Assembly: GCA_945861535.1 (NCBI GenBank)
Contig: CAMAUZ010000065.1
Coordinates: 1 to 47,531 of the forward strand
Length of the DNA: 47,531 bases
Direction: 5' to 3'
Source: Akkermansia muciniphila
Lineage (GTDB): Bacteria > Verrucomicrobiota > Verrucomicrobiia > Limisphaerales > BJHT01
Part shown: positions 8,178-17,139 of the stretch, piece after piece
Numbering within the stretch: position 1 is the stretch's first letter
How the letters are laid out: every line of letters begins with the position of its first letter
Made by a program: the position numbers and the translations under genes
Notes under the pieces: generated by a model
What the model was told of the DNA's origin: nothing
Database searches by the model: none
Seen by the model: the letters and a program-made list of their open reading frames with translations, nothing else

Positions 8178-9020
8178 TCAGAGAAACAGCGCCAGCACGT
8201 CTTCCATCTGCGCGTCCACGTCATTCAAAATCGGTTCGACCAGCAGCGGGGCGAGGCCGAGGCGGTTCCACGCGGCGGGCTGCAACGGCGGCGGGAGTTT
8301 CTGCCCGCTGCTCCCCGTTTCGAGCGCGAGAGCCAGCACGTCGGCCACATGCACCGTCGCCGCATCGACCAGATGGCCCGCGGCGTCGTGCGGGCGATGA
8401 TGGCAGCGCACGGCTTCCGCCAGCGCGGGGGACAGCCGCCAGTGGCGGATCAGCGCCGCGCCGACCTCGGCGTGGTTTGTGCCCAGCACCGCCTGCTCGC
8501 AGTCCACCAGCAGTTTGCCGCCCGCCCGGTAACGGCAGAAAATTTCCGGCACCGCGTCGCTCGCCTTGAGATAAATCACCAGCCGCCCGATGTCGTGCAG
8601 CAGACCGGCCACAAACAGCCGCTCGGGATTGGCCTCACGCCGATACACCGCCAGCACGCGCGCGACCGTGCCGCACGCGATGCTGTGCCGCCAAAACGAT
8701 TCCATGTCCACGAACCCCGAGGAGATGCCCTTGAAGAAATCAATCGCGCACCGGGCCGTCACCAGGTCCTGCATCTGCTGCAAACCGATCAACGTGATGG
8801 CCTGCCCCACCGTCTCGATGTTGCCGGGAAAACCGTAGAAGGAGCTGTTCGCCAACCGTAACAGGCGCGCCGTGAGATCCACGTCGTACTCGATGATTTC
8901 ACTGAACCGCCCGATCGAACTGTTCGGATCGTTGAGCGCCTCGTCCAGTTGCTGATACACGGCGGGGAATGATCCCAGCGTGTCGATGTCGGCGATCATG
9001 TCGGGCGAACTCGCTTTCAT
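8178..9020 (-). CDS. HDOD domain signalling protein
   Basis: This 280-aa protein is dominated by an HDOD domain (about residues 10-210), a relative of HD phosphohydrolases used as a regulatory module in bacterial two-component and c-di-GMP pathways. The core is recognisable: LLRLANSSFYG, then ITLIGLQQMQDLV, then LFVAGLLHDIGRLVI with an HD pair. The frame is open upstream to 9302, but ATG 9020 is chosen because its first four bases overlap the stop of the upstream gene in an ATGA arrangement, which implies translational coupling. The middle gene of a three-gene operon, it probably works with the kinase that follows. Confidence 0.9.
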   Translation of the reverse strand: MKASSPDMIADIDTLGSFPAVYQQLDEALNDPNSSIGRFSEIIEYDVDLTARLLRLANSSFYGFPGNIETVGQAITLIGLQQMQDLVTARCAIDFFKGISSGFVDMESFWRHSIACGTVARVLAVYRREANPERLFVAGLLHDIGRLVIYLKASDAVPEIFCRYRAGGKLLVDCEQAVLGTNHAEVGAALIRHWRLSPALAEAVRCHHRPHDAAGHLVDAATVHVADVLALALETGSSGQKLPPPLQPAAWNRLGLAPLLVEPILNDVDAQMEDVLALFL

Positions 9021-9358
9021 GCCGCCTCCAGGAGATTGCGTGGGCGCAGCTTCCGCCCAACCAGCAGGCGCCGGACTTCCACCATCAGCGGGCTGTCGAT
9101 GGCCTGATGCACGAGCACCTGGCAGACCTCGCGATCGGCCAGTTCCGCCGCGCCGGGATCGACCGGACCGGCGCTCGCGGCTGGCGCGCATTCCGCGTCG
9201 CGGACCGCGACCTCGAGAACGCCCCACGATTGAAACAGCCGGATGTGGCGCTCGCCGATGACCGCCCCCGCGCCGAGGAGCAGTTGCCGGTCGAGGTTGC
9301 ACACCGGGGCTTTGAGAATCATGCCCGGCCTCAGATCATCCACAGGTAAAGCTGGCAT
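9017..9358 (-). CDS. Small protein coupled to the HDOD gene
   Basis: This 113-aa soluble protein begins PALPVDDLRPGMILKAPV and continues with an LLGAGAVIGERHIRLFQSWG segment. The pattern of 'L-x-x-G-M', a 'G-x-x-L-x-x-x-G' turn and 'H-x-x-x-x-x-x-x-G' resembles the small domain often placed before HD-GYP and HDOD proteins; I offer that as resemblance, not as identification. It ends within the first four bases of the HDOD gene (ATGA overlap), so the two are translated together. The start at 9358 is preferred over 9484 because the upstream codons have no domain character. The second half is rich in Ala, Glu and Val with no clear motif. Confidence 0.75.
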   Translation of the reverse strand: MPALPVDDLRPGMILKAPVCNLDRQLLLGAGAVIGERHIRLFQSWGVLEVAVRDAECAPAASAGPVDPGAAELADREVCQVLVHQAIDSPLMVEVRRLLVGRKLRPRNLLEAA

Positions 9359-9567
9359 AAGCGGTTTCTTAAAATCGTCCGCACCCCGAACCGCCAGAGG
9401 CGACCCGGCGGTCCCTTGCGGGCACGCTCCGACACCACCCAAATGTGGCGCGGACGGCGGCGCGAACGGTGGCAATGGCGGCAAACATTTTCATCCTATC
9501 GGAACGGGACGGCGTTTGCTTAACCGAAACTCCCGCGGGGGTTCCTGATCGGTGCGCGCCGACGCGC

Positions 9568-9745
9568 GGCTGGCGCGCGGGCGGTCCCCGCCCGCAGCGG
9601 CCACGCCCTTGCCGAGCCGCCGGGGAATTTTCCACCACCTCTCCCCTTTCCACCCGCTGCGACCGGGGACCGGCCGCGCTCCGGGGCGAATGGACACAGT
9701 AAACTGGCCCTTGGCCCTTGCTCCTTCCCTTGAGCTTTGAGCTTT
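9568..9745. repeat. Inverted repeat of CCGCCCGCAGCGG type plus a family B arm
   Basis: Around 9568-9602, GGGCGGTCCCCGCCCGCAGCGG faces the related CCGCTGCGACCGGGGACC and following GGCCGCGCTCC near 9655-9683. The arrangement is the same as at 11176-11292 and 44993-45107. At 9724-9745, TTCCCTTGAGCTTTGAGCTT is a family B arm that runs into the stop codon of tgt. The rest of the gap 9359-9743 shows no gene. Confidence 0.6.
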
Positions 9746-10889
9746 ATTCTTGGAGCTTCGTCCCCACGCGCCCCGCCAGCACCTTGCGCGTCGGCACGTA
9801 ATTCGCGATGAACTCGCGCCGGAACTCCGCAAACGTCCCCGCCGCCAGATGCGCGCGGATGTCCTGCATCACCTTCAGATACATGTGGCTGTTGTGGATG
9901 CTCACCAGGCGCAGGCCGAGGATTTCGTTCACGTTCAACAGATGCCGGACATAGGCGCGGGAGAAATTGACGCACGCGAAACAAGTGCAGCCTTCCTCGA
10001 TCGGACCGAAATCCAGCTTCACCGCGCCGCCTTTGATGGCGTAGGTGCCCTTGGTCGTGAAGGCCGTGCCGTTGCGCGCCACGCGCGTCGGCAGCACGCA
10101 GTCGAACATGTCCACGCCGCGAGCAACCAGCTCGACCAACTGCGCCGGCGTGCCCAGACCCATCGCGTAACGCGGCAGATGCGCGGGCAGGAACGGCTCG
10201 GTGATCTCAACCGCGCGCATCATTTCATTTTCCGGCTCGCCGACGCTCACTCCGCCAATGGCGTAGCCGTCGAAATCCATTTTCACCAGGGCCTCGGCAC
10301 ACGGTCCGCGCAGCGCGGGGTCGCACCCGCCCTGCACGATGCCAAAGACCAACTGGCCGGGGGCGCGCGGCTGCTCGCGACATTCGCCGGCCCAGCGGAT
10401 GGTGCGTTCCACCGCGAGCTTGGCTTCCTTGACCGAGCAGCCGTGCGGCGGGCATTCGTCGAACACCATCGCGATGTCCGAGCCGAGCGTGCGCTGGATG
10501 GCCATCGCCTCCTTGGGACCGAGGAACAGCGGCGAGCCGTCCAGATGCGAGCGGAACTCGACGCCGTGCGCCTTGATTTTGCGAATTTTGGCGAGGCTGA
10601 AAACCTGGAAGCCGCCCGAGTCGGTGAGGATCGGCAGCGGCCAGTTGATGAACCGGTGCAGTCCGCCCGCCGCGGTGATGATCTCCATGCCGGGCCGGAT
10701 GCTCAGGTGATACGTGTTGCCGAGCATGATCTGCGTGCCCATCTCGACCAGTTCGCGCGGATCGAGCGCCTTCACGCTGCCCTGCGTGCCGACGGGCATG
10801 AAAACGGGTGTGTCAATGGCACCGTGCGGCGTGGTCAAACGCCCCAGGCGCGCCTTGGTGATCGAATCGGATTTCAACAGCTCAAACAT
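9744..10889 (-). CDS. tgt: Queuine/preQ1 tRNA-guanine transglycosylase
   Basis: This 381-aa enzyme exchanges guanine-34 in GUN-anticodon tRNAs for preQ1, the committed tRNA step of queuosine synthesis. The general acid/base region ILTDSGGFQVFSL and the nucleophile region VDMFDCVLPTRVARNG are both present. The C-terminal zinc site is visible as CTCFAC with the later histidine of SIHNSHMY. The length and whole layout match bacterial Tgt. A much longer open frame runs upstream, but ATG 10889 gives the standard N-terminus (FELLKSDSITKARLG). No queA or yajC neighbour is seen. Its last codons fall inside a family B repeat arm. Confidence 0.96.
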   Translation of the reverse strand: MFELLKSDSITKARLGRLTTPHGAIDTPVFMPVGTQGSVKALDPRELVEMGTQIMLGNTYHLSIRPGMEIITAAGGLHRFINWPLPILTDSGGFQVFSLAKIRKIKAHGVEFRSHLDGSPLFLGPKEAMAIQRTLGSDIAMVFDECPPHGCSVKEAKLAVERTIRWAGECREQPRAPGQLVFGIVQGGCDPALRGPCAEALVKMDFDGYAIGGVSVGEPENEMMRAVEITEPFLPAHLPRYAMGLGTPAQLVELVARGVDMFDCVLPTRVARNGTAFTTKGTYAIKGGAVKLDFGPIEEGCTCFACVNFSRAYVRHLLNVNEILGLRLVSIHNSHMYLKVMQDIRAHLAAGTFAEFRREFIANYVPTRKVLAGRVGTKLQE

Positions 10890-10973
10890 CGCGGCGATTG
10901 AGGCACGAATCCGCGGGAGTGGACACGCAATTCGCGGAGCCGCAGCGACGGAGTGCGCCACGCATGGCCCCCA

Positions 10974-11129
10974 AAGCGCAGACTTCCAAGTCTGCTGTAT
11001 CGCGGGTTTCCAAACTCGTTGGCCGTCCGCCCGCCAGCAGCACTTTGGAATAATTGGTGCGTCCCACCGCCACCCACGCCTGCCGATTTGGAAATCAGCG
11101 ACACAGCAGGTTGGGAAACCTGCGCTACA
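10974..11129. repeat. Family A palindromic repeat, copy 2
   Basis: GCAGACTTCCAAGTCTGC and a partly decayed GCGGGTTTCCAAACTCG form the left arm. GCCGATTTGGAAATCAGC and GCAGGTTGGGAAACCTGC form the right arm, ending in GCTAC. Two stems carry mismatches, so this copy is older or less constrained than those at 974 and 16874. It lies upstream of tgt and of the YggS-type gene, which are transcribed away from it. Confidence 0.8.
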
Positions 11130-11175
11130 AGGGACCGTGCGCAAATGCGCCGGAAGCAGCGGAGCGCGCGACCGC

Positions 11176-11292
11176 GGAGCGCGGCCGTCCCCGGCCGCAG
11201 CGGCGTCCGCACGCACGCACGAGCGCGGCGGAACAATCCGCATCGCACTCCGCTCCACGCCGCTGCGCCCGAGGACGGGCGCGCTCCAACCC
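11176..11292. repeat. GAGCGCGGCCGTCC inverted repeat
   Basis: GAGCGCGGCCGTCCCCGGCC followed by GCAGCGGCGT on the left faces ACGCCGCTGCGCCCGAGGAC followed by GGGCGCGCTC on the right. The arms are imperfect reverse complements around a spacer of about 55 bases. Related elements occur at 9568-9683 and 44993-45107. Together with the neighbouring family A copy it fills the gap 10890-11363, where I see no gene. Confidence 0.7.
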
Positions 11293-11363
11293 GAGCGCAG
11301 CGCGCTCCGTCCGCCGCGGCGGAATTTCTGTTCAGTCCCCGGCGAGGCTTGTAATTTCACGGC

Positions 11364-12086
11364 ATGGACTTCGCCGCAAATTTCGCCTCGGTACAGCAAC
11401 GCATGGCCGCCGCGTGTGAACGCGCCGGGCGCGATCCCGCCGCCGTCACGCTCGTGGCGGTCAGCAAGAATCATCCGCCGGAAACCGTGCAGGCTGCGGC
11501 GGCGCTGGGCTTGACCGTGTTCGGCGAGAACCGGGTGCAGGAGGCGAAGGCGAAAATCCCGCTCTCGCCGGGGCGCTTGCAGTGGCACCTGATCGGGCAT
11601 CTGCAATCGAACAAATGCCGCGATGCGGTGGAATTGTTTCAGATGATCGAGAGCGTGGACAGCCTCGCGCTGGCGCAGGAGTTGCAAAAATGGGCGGCCA
11701 AAGCAGCCCGGACGCTGCCGGTGCTGCTGGAGGTCAACGTCGCTGGCGAGGCGAGCAAGTTTGGTTACCGACGGGACCTGCTGCTGGCGGAACTGGCGCA
11801 GATCAACGCGCTGACCAAGCTCGAGATTCACGGCCTCATGACAGTCGCCCCGTGGTCGCCGGACCCGGAAAAGGTGCGGCCGGTTTTCCGGCGGTTGCGC
11901 GAACTGCGAACCGAATGCGAGCAAGTGCTCGGGGCGCCGCTGCCGCACCTGAGCATGGGTATGAGCGGCGACTTCGAGGTGGCCATCGAGGAAGGCGCAA
12001 CGCTGGTGCGCATCGGGACCGCGTTGTTCGGCCCGCGGGCCGCGGGGCGCAAAGCCGCGGCCGCTGCGGCGGGCGAGGTGGACTGA
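11364..12086 (+). CDS. YggS/PLPBP family pyridoxal-phosphate homeostasis protein
   Basis: This 240-aa single-domain PLP-binding protein has the alanine racemase N-terminal fold and is known as YggS or PLPBP. Members bind PLP without a strong enzymatic activity and buffer vitamin B6 and amino-acid pools. The PLP lysine is in VTLVAVSKNHP (about residue 36). FGENRVQEAKAK, WHLIGHLQSNKC and the phosphate-binding end SMGMSGDFEVAIEEGATLVRIGTALFG are classic family segments. The length is normal. In many bacteria it lies with proC or cell-division genes, but here it is alone between repeats. Confidence 0.95.
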   Translation: MDFAANFASVQQRMAAACERAGRDPAAVTLVAVSKNHPPETVQAAAALGLTVFGENRVQEAKAKIPLSPGRLQWHLIGHLQSNKCRDAVELFQMIESVDSLALAQELQKWAAKAARTLPVLLEVNVAGEASKFGYRRDLLLAELAQINALTKLEIHGLMTVAPWSPDPEKVRPVFRRLRELRTECEQVLGAPLPHLSMGMSGDFEVAIEEGATLVRIGTALFGPRAAGRKAAAAAAGEVD

Positions 12087-12113
12087 CGCGGGCGCGGAGT
12101 CCTGTGGGGCAGG

Positions 12114-12239
12114 CATCCTTGCCTGCCGGTTCGGGCGGCATCCGTGCCGCCCGTTTCCACGGCGGACTTGCGGCGCGGCGGAAACAGAGACACGGGGCAG
12201 GGATGCCCCTGAACTGGCAGGCAAGGATGCCTGCCCCAC
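12114..12239. repeat. Family D inverted repeat (GTGGGGCAGGCATCC)
   Basis: GTGGGGCAGGCATCCTTGCC and GGCAAGGATGCCTGCCCCAC close the element, with an inner GGGCGGCATCCGTGCCGCCC palindrome and an ACGGGGCAGGGATGCCCC palindrome. A close second copy is at 26925-27062. Each arm is itself made of short palindromes, as in family A. Confidence 0.85.
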
Positions 12240-12293
12240 TCCGCCCCGCACATGCCGGTTGTCTTCACTTCCCTCGCTTGGTACAAGCTGCGC

Positions 12294-13643
12294 ATGAAAT
12301 CCACCCGCCCCCCTCACACTTCCCTCAACCGTCGGCAGTTTCTCCACACCACCGCGCTGGCCACGGGCGCCGTGGCATTTCCCTTTGTCTCATCGCGCAA
12401 TGTGCTCGGCGCAAATGCGCGGCTGAACATCGCGGCCATCGGCGCGGGCGGGAAAGGCCGCGTGGACATCGGTTACTGCAAGGCCGAGAACATCGTGGCG
12501 CTGTGCGACGTGGATCAGCGCAACGCCGCCGCTTCCTACAAGGCGTTTCCCGACGCGAAGCAGTTCAAGGATTTCCGCGTGATGCTCGAGAAAGCCGGCA
12601 AGGACATCGACGCCGTCACGGTCTCGACGCCCGACCACACGCACTTCCATGCGGCGGCGATGGCGATGAAGCTCGGCAAACATGTCTATGTGCAGAAGCC
12701 GCTCACGCACACCGTCTGGGAGGCGCGCACGCTGACGGCGCTGGCACGCGAGAAAAAGATCGTGACGCAGATGGGCAATCAGGGGCACTCGCAGCCCGAC
12801 TCGCGGCGCTTGGTCGAATTGATCCGCTCCGGCGTGCTGGGCGACGTGAAGGAGGTTCACATCTGGACCGACCGCCCGGTCTGGCCGCAAGGCCACGCGC
12901 GCCCGGCAAAGATTGCGGCGCCCGAGACGCTCGACTGGGACCTGTGGCTCGGCCCCGCGCCGTGGCGTGATTTTCACGATGGCTGCGTGCCGTTCAAATG
13001 GCGCGCGTTCTGGGATTTCGGCACCGGCGCGCTCGGCGACATGGGCTGCCACAACATGGACCTCGCCTTCTTCGCGCTCGACCTTCGCGACCCCATCGCA
13101 GTTGACGCCACGTCGTCCGGCGTGAACGCCGAAACCGCGCCCGCGTGGTCGATCATCACGCACGAGTTTGCGAAACGCGGCGCGCGCGCGGCGTTGAAAT
13201 TCACCTGGTATGACGGCGGCAAGAAACCCGATCCCGCATTGGCGAAGCAGGCGACTCTTCCCGGCAACGGCTACATCCTCATCGGCACCAAGGACACGCT
13301 CTACGTGCCCAGCTACTGGGGCCGCGGCAGTTTTCTGTCCGGTGCGAAGATGGAGGACTTCGCCAGCGTGCCGCAGACGCTCCCGCGCTTTCCCGGCGCG
13401 GACAAAGACCACGACGCCGCGCAGCATCTCGAATGGATCGCCGCGTGCAAAGGCGAAGGCAAGGCGCTGGCGAACTTCGACTACGCCGGCCCCATGACTG
13501 AAGCCGTCCTCCTCGGTAACGTCGCCCTGCGCGCCGGCAAACGCATCGAGTGGGACGCGGAAAAACTGCGCGTGACGAATGCGCCGGAAGCCAATCAATT
13601 CATCCGCACCGACTATCGCAAAGGCTGGGAGTCGCCGGTGTAG
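12294..13643 (+). CDS. Tat-exported Gfo/Idh/MocA family oxidoreductase
   Basis: This 449-aa NAD(P)-dependent oxidoreductase belongs to the large exported group common in Verrucomicrobiota and Planctomycetota. A twin-arginine signal (LNRRQFLHTTALATGAVAF) occupies about residues 10-30 and points to export of the folded enzyme. The Rossmann glycine motif IAAIGAGGKGR follows. The family's EKP triad appears as VQKPLTH, with Gln in place of Glu, as in many members of this exported group. The C-terminal domain contains GDMGCHNMDLAFFAL. ATG 12294 places the twin-arginine motif near the N-terminus. The substrate is unknown and is probably a sugar or cyclitol derivative. Confidence 0.92.
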   Translation: MKSTRPPHTSLNRRQFLHTTALATGAVAFPFVSSRNVLGANARLNIAAIGAGGKGRVDIGYCKAENIVALCDVDQRNAAASYKAFPDAKQFKDFRVMLEKAGKDIDAVTVSTPDHTHFHAAAMAMKLGKHVYVQKPLTHTVWEARTLTALAREKKIVTQMGNQGHSQPDSRRLVELIRSGVLGDVKEVHIWTDRPVWPQGHARPAKIAAPETLDWDLWLGPAPWRDFHDGCVPFKWRAFWDFGTGALGDMGCHNMDLAFFALDLRDPIAVDATSSGVNAETAPAWSIITHEFAKRGARAALKFTWYDGGKKPDPALAKQATLPGNGYILIGTKDTLYVPSYWGRGSFLSGAKMEDFASVPQTLPRFPGADKDHDAAQHLEWIAACKGEGKALANFDYAGPMTEAVLLGNVALRAGKRIEWDAEKLRVTNAPEANQFIRTDYRKGWESPV

Positions 13644-13897
13644 GGGGAACGATGCGCTCAGGGAGACACTGCCCAGACCCGTAGGCGCGATCCCCTGTGG
13701 TGCCGCGCCCAGTTCAGTTTCTCCGGATGCCTCGTGCGTTTGGAAGCAGTGATGGTGGGCTAGCTCCAATCCGAACTGGGTTTCGGATTCGGAATGGCGA
13801 GCAGGTTCAAAATGCGGGAACTTGTTCCGCATCCGCATGGGTTCGCCCGAACCAGATCCCGATAAAAACATCAGCAACCGGCGTTGCCGCCCGCTTC

Positions 13898-14182
13898 ATG
13901 GCCCGGCTGTGGCAGGCCGCGCAGCGCATCCTCTTTACGCTGGATTAGGCCTTCGCCCACACCCAGAACGGGCCGCCCGAAGATTACCCCGGAATCATTG
14001 TTCCGCAGTTGGCGCGTCAGGACCGGGACGCGGTGCCGGCCATCATCCCGCGCATCCTCACCCCGCTTGAGACCGAACCCATTGCCCAACGCTTCTGGAT
14101 TGGGGACGACAACCGAACTCGAATCCGACGCGGGATGGGACCCTTGTCCGGTATCGAAAACTACGCACATGTCCTGCTTTGA
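13898..14182 (+). pseudogene. Remnant of a PIN-like (DUF5615-type) toxin gene
   Basis: The frame reads ARLWQAAQRILFTLD, then a TAG stop at 13946-13948, then AFAHTQNGPPEDYPGIIVPQ and an ETEPIAQRFWIGDDNRTRIR end before TGA at 14180-14182. A 'R-I-L-x-T-x-D-x-x-F' step followed by 'Y-P-G-I-I-V' and a 'RIR' end is how I remember DUF5615 PIN-like toxins; a Leu codon TTG changed to TAG would explain the stop. The N-terminal half is not recognisable, so the gene is broken in at least two ways. The family call is from memory of the pattern. The rest of 13644-14262 shows no gene. Confidence 0.5.
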
Positions 14183-14262
14183 AAACCACGCGCCAGATTC
14201 AGTTAATTTGATTGCACCAACGCCACCACCTGAATTCACTCCCGAAGGTTCCAGACCCATTT

Positions 14263-16833
14263 ATGAAATCATTGCTCCCGCTCCTCATAGTCGCGTTGCT
14301 GTTCAGCGCGTCGTCCGTTCCCGCGCAGACGGCCAAGCCCAAGGCGAAGGCCGCACCCCGTGCCGCCGCAACCGCCGCTGCGCCGACGCCCACGACCGGC
14401 CAGCACGCCCGCGCCACCGCGCCGGAGAAGCTCAAGGTGATGAAAGATTTCAAAGTCGAGCTGCTCTACAACGTGCCGAAGGACACCCAAGGCTCGTGGG
14501 TTGCGCTGTGTGTGGATGACCGCGGGCGCTTCATTGTCTCGGATCAAAGTGGCCCGCTCTATCGCCTCACAGTGCCGCTGGCCGGCCAGACCGGCGCGGT
14601 GCAGGTGGAGGAGATCAAACTCGACATCGGCCACGCGCAGGGACTGCTCTACGCCTTCGGCAGCCTCTATGTCGTGGTAAACGACAAGGCCCACGGCGGG
14701 CGCGGCCTGTATCGCGTGCGCGACACGGACGGCGATGACAAATTCGACAAGGTCGAGCTGTTGAAGAAGTTCCAGGAGTCCGGCGGCGAACACGGCCCGC
14801 ACGCGGTGCTGCTCGGGCCGGACAAGAAATCCATCTACGTGGTGTGTGGCAATCAGACGGACCTGCCGGACAATGACCGCTGCCATGTGCCACCGTTCTG
14901 GGGTGAGGATTTGCTGCTGCCGCGCATTTACGGCCGCGGCTTCATGAAGGGCGTGCTCGCGCCGCGCGGCTGGATCGCCAAGACCGATCCGGACGGCAAG
15001 CGCTGGGAGATTCTCACCACCGGCTTCCGCAATCCCTACGACGCGGCCTTCAATCACGAGGGCGAACTCTTCACGTTTGATGCCGACATGGAGTGGGATT
15101 TCAACACGCCGTGGTATCGCCCGACGCGCGTCTGCCACGTCGTCAGCGGCGGCGAATGGGGCTGGCGCAACGGCTCGGGCAAATGGCAGCCGCATTATCC
15201 CGACACGCTGCCGCCGGTCGTGGACATCGGCCCCGGCTCGCCCACGGGCGTGACCTTCGGCTACGGCGCGAAGTTCCCCGCGAAATATCAGGAGGCGTTT
15301 TTCATCTCGGACTGGAGCTACGGAAAACTCTACACTGTCCATCTCACGCCAAGCGGTTCGAGCTATTCGGCGAAGTTCGAGGAGTTCATCACCGGCCAGC
15401 CGCTGCCGCTCACGGACATCGTCATCCGGCCGCAGGACCAGGCGATGTATTTCGCCGTCGGCGGACGCAAGGTGCAGTCGGGTTTTTATCGCGTCACCTA
15501 CACCGGCGCGGAGTCCACGGCCCCGGCCAAAGCCAGCACCGCCGGCGCGGAGGCCCGCGCGCTGCGACATCAGCTCGAGGCCTTCAACGGTGTGAAAAAT
15601 CCCGCGGCCGTCGCGACGGCATGGCCGTATCTCGGGCACAGCGACCGCTTCATTCGCTCCGCCGCGCGCACGACCATCGAGCACCAGCCCGCTGCGGCTT
15701 GGGCCGAGAAAGCGCTGGCTGAAAAAGAAACCCACGCCTCGCTCGCCGCCTTGCTCGCGCTTGTGCGCGTCGGAGACAAGGCGTTGCAGCCGCGCCTGCT
15801 CGCCGCGCTGGACGCGTTCGATTGGGAGAAGCTGAACGACGCGCAACGCCTGGAGGTGCTCCGCATGTACGGCCTCGCGTTCATCCGCATGGGCGAGCCG
15901 ACCGCGGAGTTGAAGGCGAAAGCCATCGCGCGACTGGATGCGCGGTTCCCGAGCAAAAATCCGCTCGCCAACGGGATGCTGTGCGAGTTGCTCGTCTATC
16001 TCCAGGCCCCGAGCGCGGCGGCGAAGAGCATCGCGCTGCTCCAGTCCGCGCCTTCGCAGGAAGAGCAGATTGCCTACGCCGTGCCGCTGCGATTGCTGCG
16101 CACGGGTTGGACGCCCGGACTGCGCGAGACCTATTTCAAATGGCTTTTCCAGAAGGCCCCCGGCTACCGCGGCGGCGCGAATTTCGGCAAATTCATGGAC
16201 GACGTGCGCGCCGACGCCGTGGTCGGCATGACCAAGCCCGAACTGGCCGCGCTTGATCCCATCATCAAGTCCACGCCGCCCAAGAAATCGCCGCTCGAAC
16301 TGCTCTCGGAATCCCTCGCCGGCCGCGCGTTTGTGAAGGAATGGACCGTGAACGACCTCGCGCCGGTCGTGGAAAAAAGCCTCAAGGGCCGGAGCTTCGA
16401 GAACGGGCGGAAGATGTTTGGCGCGGTCGCGTGCTTCGCGTGTCATCGCTTCGGCAATGAAGGCGGCGCGATGGGACCGGACCTCACCGGCGTGGCCGGC
16501 CGCTTCAGCGTGCGCGACCTGCTCGAATCCATCGTCGAGCCGAGCAAATCCATCAGCGACCAATACGAACAGATCGTCCTCACGCTCGTGGACGGCACCC
16601 AGGTCACCGGCCGCATTGTGAACCTCGGCGGCGACGGCTATAAGGTGAACACGAACATGTTCGACCCCGACGAACAGGTCGGTGTCAACGCTGGCAAAGT
16701 GAAAAGCATCGAACCCTCGAAAGTCTCGATGATGCCCGAGGGCCTCCTCAACATGCTCAAGCCCGACGAAATCGCCGATCTCGTCGCCTACCTCATGTCC
16801 GGCGGCGATCCCAAGCACGCGGTTTTCCAGTGA
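14263..16833 (+). CDS. Exported PVC-type propeller dehydrogenase with C-terminal haem domain
   Basis: This 856-aa protein has a signal peptide (KSLLPLLIVALLFSASSVPA) and a Pro/Ala/Lys-rich linker. A large beta-propeller region (about 55-430) resembles PQQ-sugar-dehydrogenase-like 'membrane-bound dehydrogenase' domains (TIGR02604 type). An Ala/Leu-rich helical repeat region (about 440-690) follows, and then a c-type haem domain (TIGR02603 type) with CFACH at 724-728 (Cys724, Cys727, His728). A Met-containing end (MSMMPEGLLNML type region) is plausible for the distal ligand. Such proteins are abundant in Verrucomicrobiota and are presumed to act in periplasmic oxidation of sugars or related compounds; substrates are mostly unknown. 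ATG 14263 is chosen because it gives the signal peptide. Confidence 0.92.
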   Translation: MKSLLPLLIVALLFSASSVPAQTAKPKAKAAPRAAATAAAPTPTTGQHARATAPEKLKVMKDFKVELLYNVPKDTQGSWVALCVDDRGRFIVSDQSGPLYRLTVPLAGQTGAVQVEEIKLDIGHAQGLLYAFGSLYVVVNDKAHGGRGLYRVRDTDGDDKFDKVELLKKFQESGGEHGPHAVLLGPDKKSIYVVCGNQTDLPDNDRCHVPPFWGEDLLLPRIYGRGFMKGVLAPRGWIAKTDPDGKRWEILTTGFRNPYDAAFNHEGELFTFDADMEWDFNTPWYRPTRVCHVVSGGEWGWRNGSGKWQPHYPDTLPPVVDIGPGSPTGVTFGYGAKFPAKYQEAFFISDWSYGKLYTVHLTPSGSSYSAKFEEFITGQPLPLTDIVIRPQDQAMYFAVGGRKVQSGFYRVTYTGAESTAPAKASTAGAEARALRHQLEAFNGVKNPAAVATAWPYLGHSDRFIRSAARTTIEHQPAAAWAEKALAEKETHASLAALLALVRVGDKALQPRLLAALDAFDWEKLNDAQRLEVLRMYGLAFIRMGEPTAELKAKAIARLDARFPSKNPLANGMLCELLVYLQAPSAAAKSIALLQSAPSQEEQIAYAVPLRLLRTGWTPGLRETYFKWLFQKAPGYRGGANFGKFMDDVRADAVVGMTKPELAALDPIIKSTPPKKSPLELLSESLAGRAFVKEWTVNDLAPVVEKSLKGRSFENGRKMFGAVACFACHRFGNEGGAMGPDLTGVAGRFSVRDLLESIVEPSKSISDQYEQIVLTLVDGTQVTGRIVNLGGDGYKVNTNMFDPDEQVGVNAGKVKSIEPSKVSMMPEGLLNMLKPDEIADLVAYLMSGGDPKHAVFQ

Positions 16834-16873
16834 AGCTCGGACGCAGGACCGCTGTGGCCCGCGCACCGTCTTT

Positions 16874-17030
16874 GTAGCGCAGACTTCCAAGTCTGCTGTA
16901 TCGCGGGTTTCCAAACCCGCGGGCCGCGCGAACACCCGCAGCGCCAGAGCTTGACGCAAGCGCCTCTTGCTTCGCAGCCCCTGCCGATTTGGAAATCGGC
17001 GATACAGCAGGTTTGGAAACCTGCGCTACA
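16874..17030. repeat. Family A palindromic repeat, copy 3
   Basis: GTAGCGCAGACTTCCAAGTC continues to TGC and then CGCGGGTTTCCAAACCCGCG on the left. GCCGATTTGGAAATCGGC and GCAGGTTTGGAAACCTGC lie on the right, ending GCTAC. The stems are perfect. It ends about 55 bases before the promoter of the SAM-riboswitch operon. Confidence 0.88.
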
Positions 17031-17086
17031 AGAGGCGCGGCGCAACGCGTTCCAAGCCCGCACGCCCGTTCCACACAAAAGATTCT

Positions 17087-17117
17087 TTGACACCCCACAC
17101 CTCACATATCATCCTAT
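17087..17117 (+). promoter_or_regulatory. Candidate promoter of the SAM-riboswitch operon
   Basis: TTGACA at 17087-17092 is a perfect -35 consensus. Candidate -10 hexamers are TATCAT (17107-17112, 14-base spacing) and TCCTAT (17112-17117, 19-base spacing); neither has ideal spacing. The riboswitch begins about 25 bases further on, the expected place for a leader start. Confidence 0.5.
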
Positions 17118-17139
17118 CCGCATTCGTTGATGAAACGAA

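Noticed and set aside
12390-13877. Minus-strand frame of about 495 codons over the oxidoreductase gene
   Set aside because: Antisense to a clear Gfo/Idh/MocA protein, with no domain of its own.
14269-16959. Minus-strand frame of nearly 900 codons over the haem protein gene
   Set aside because: The plus strand has a signal peptide, propeller region and CxxCH haem site, while the minus frame is domain-free.
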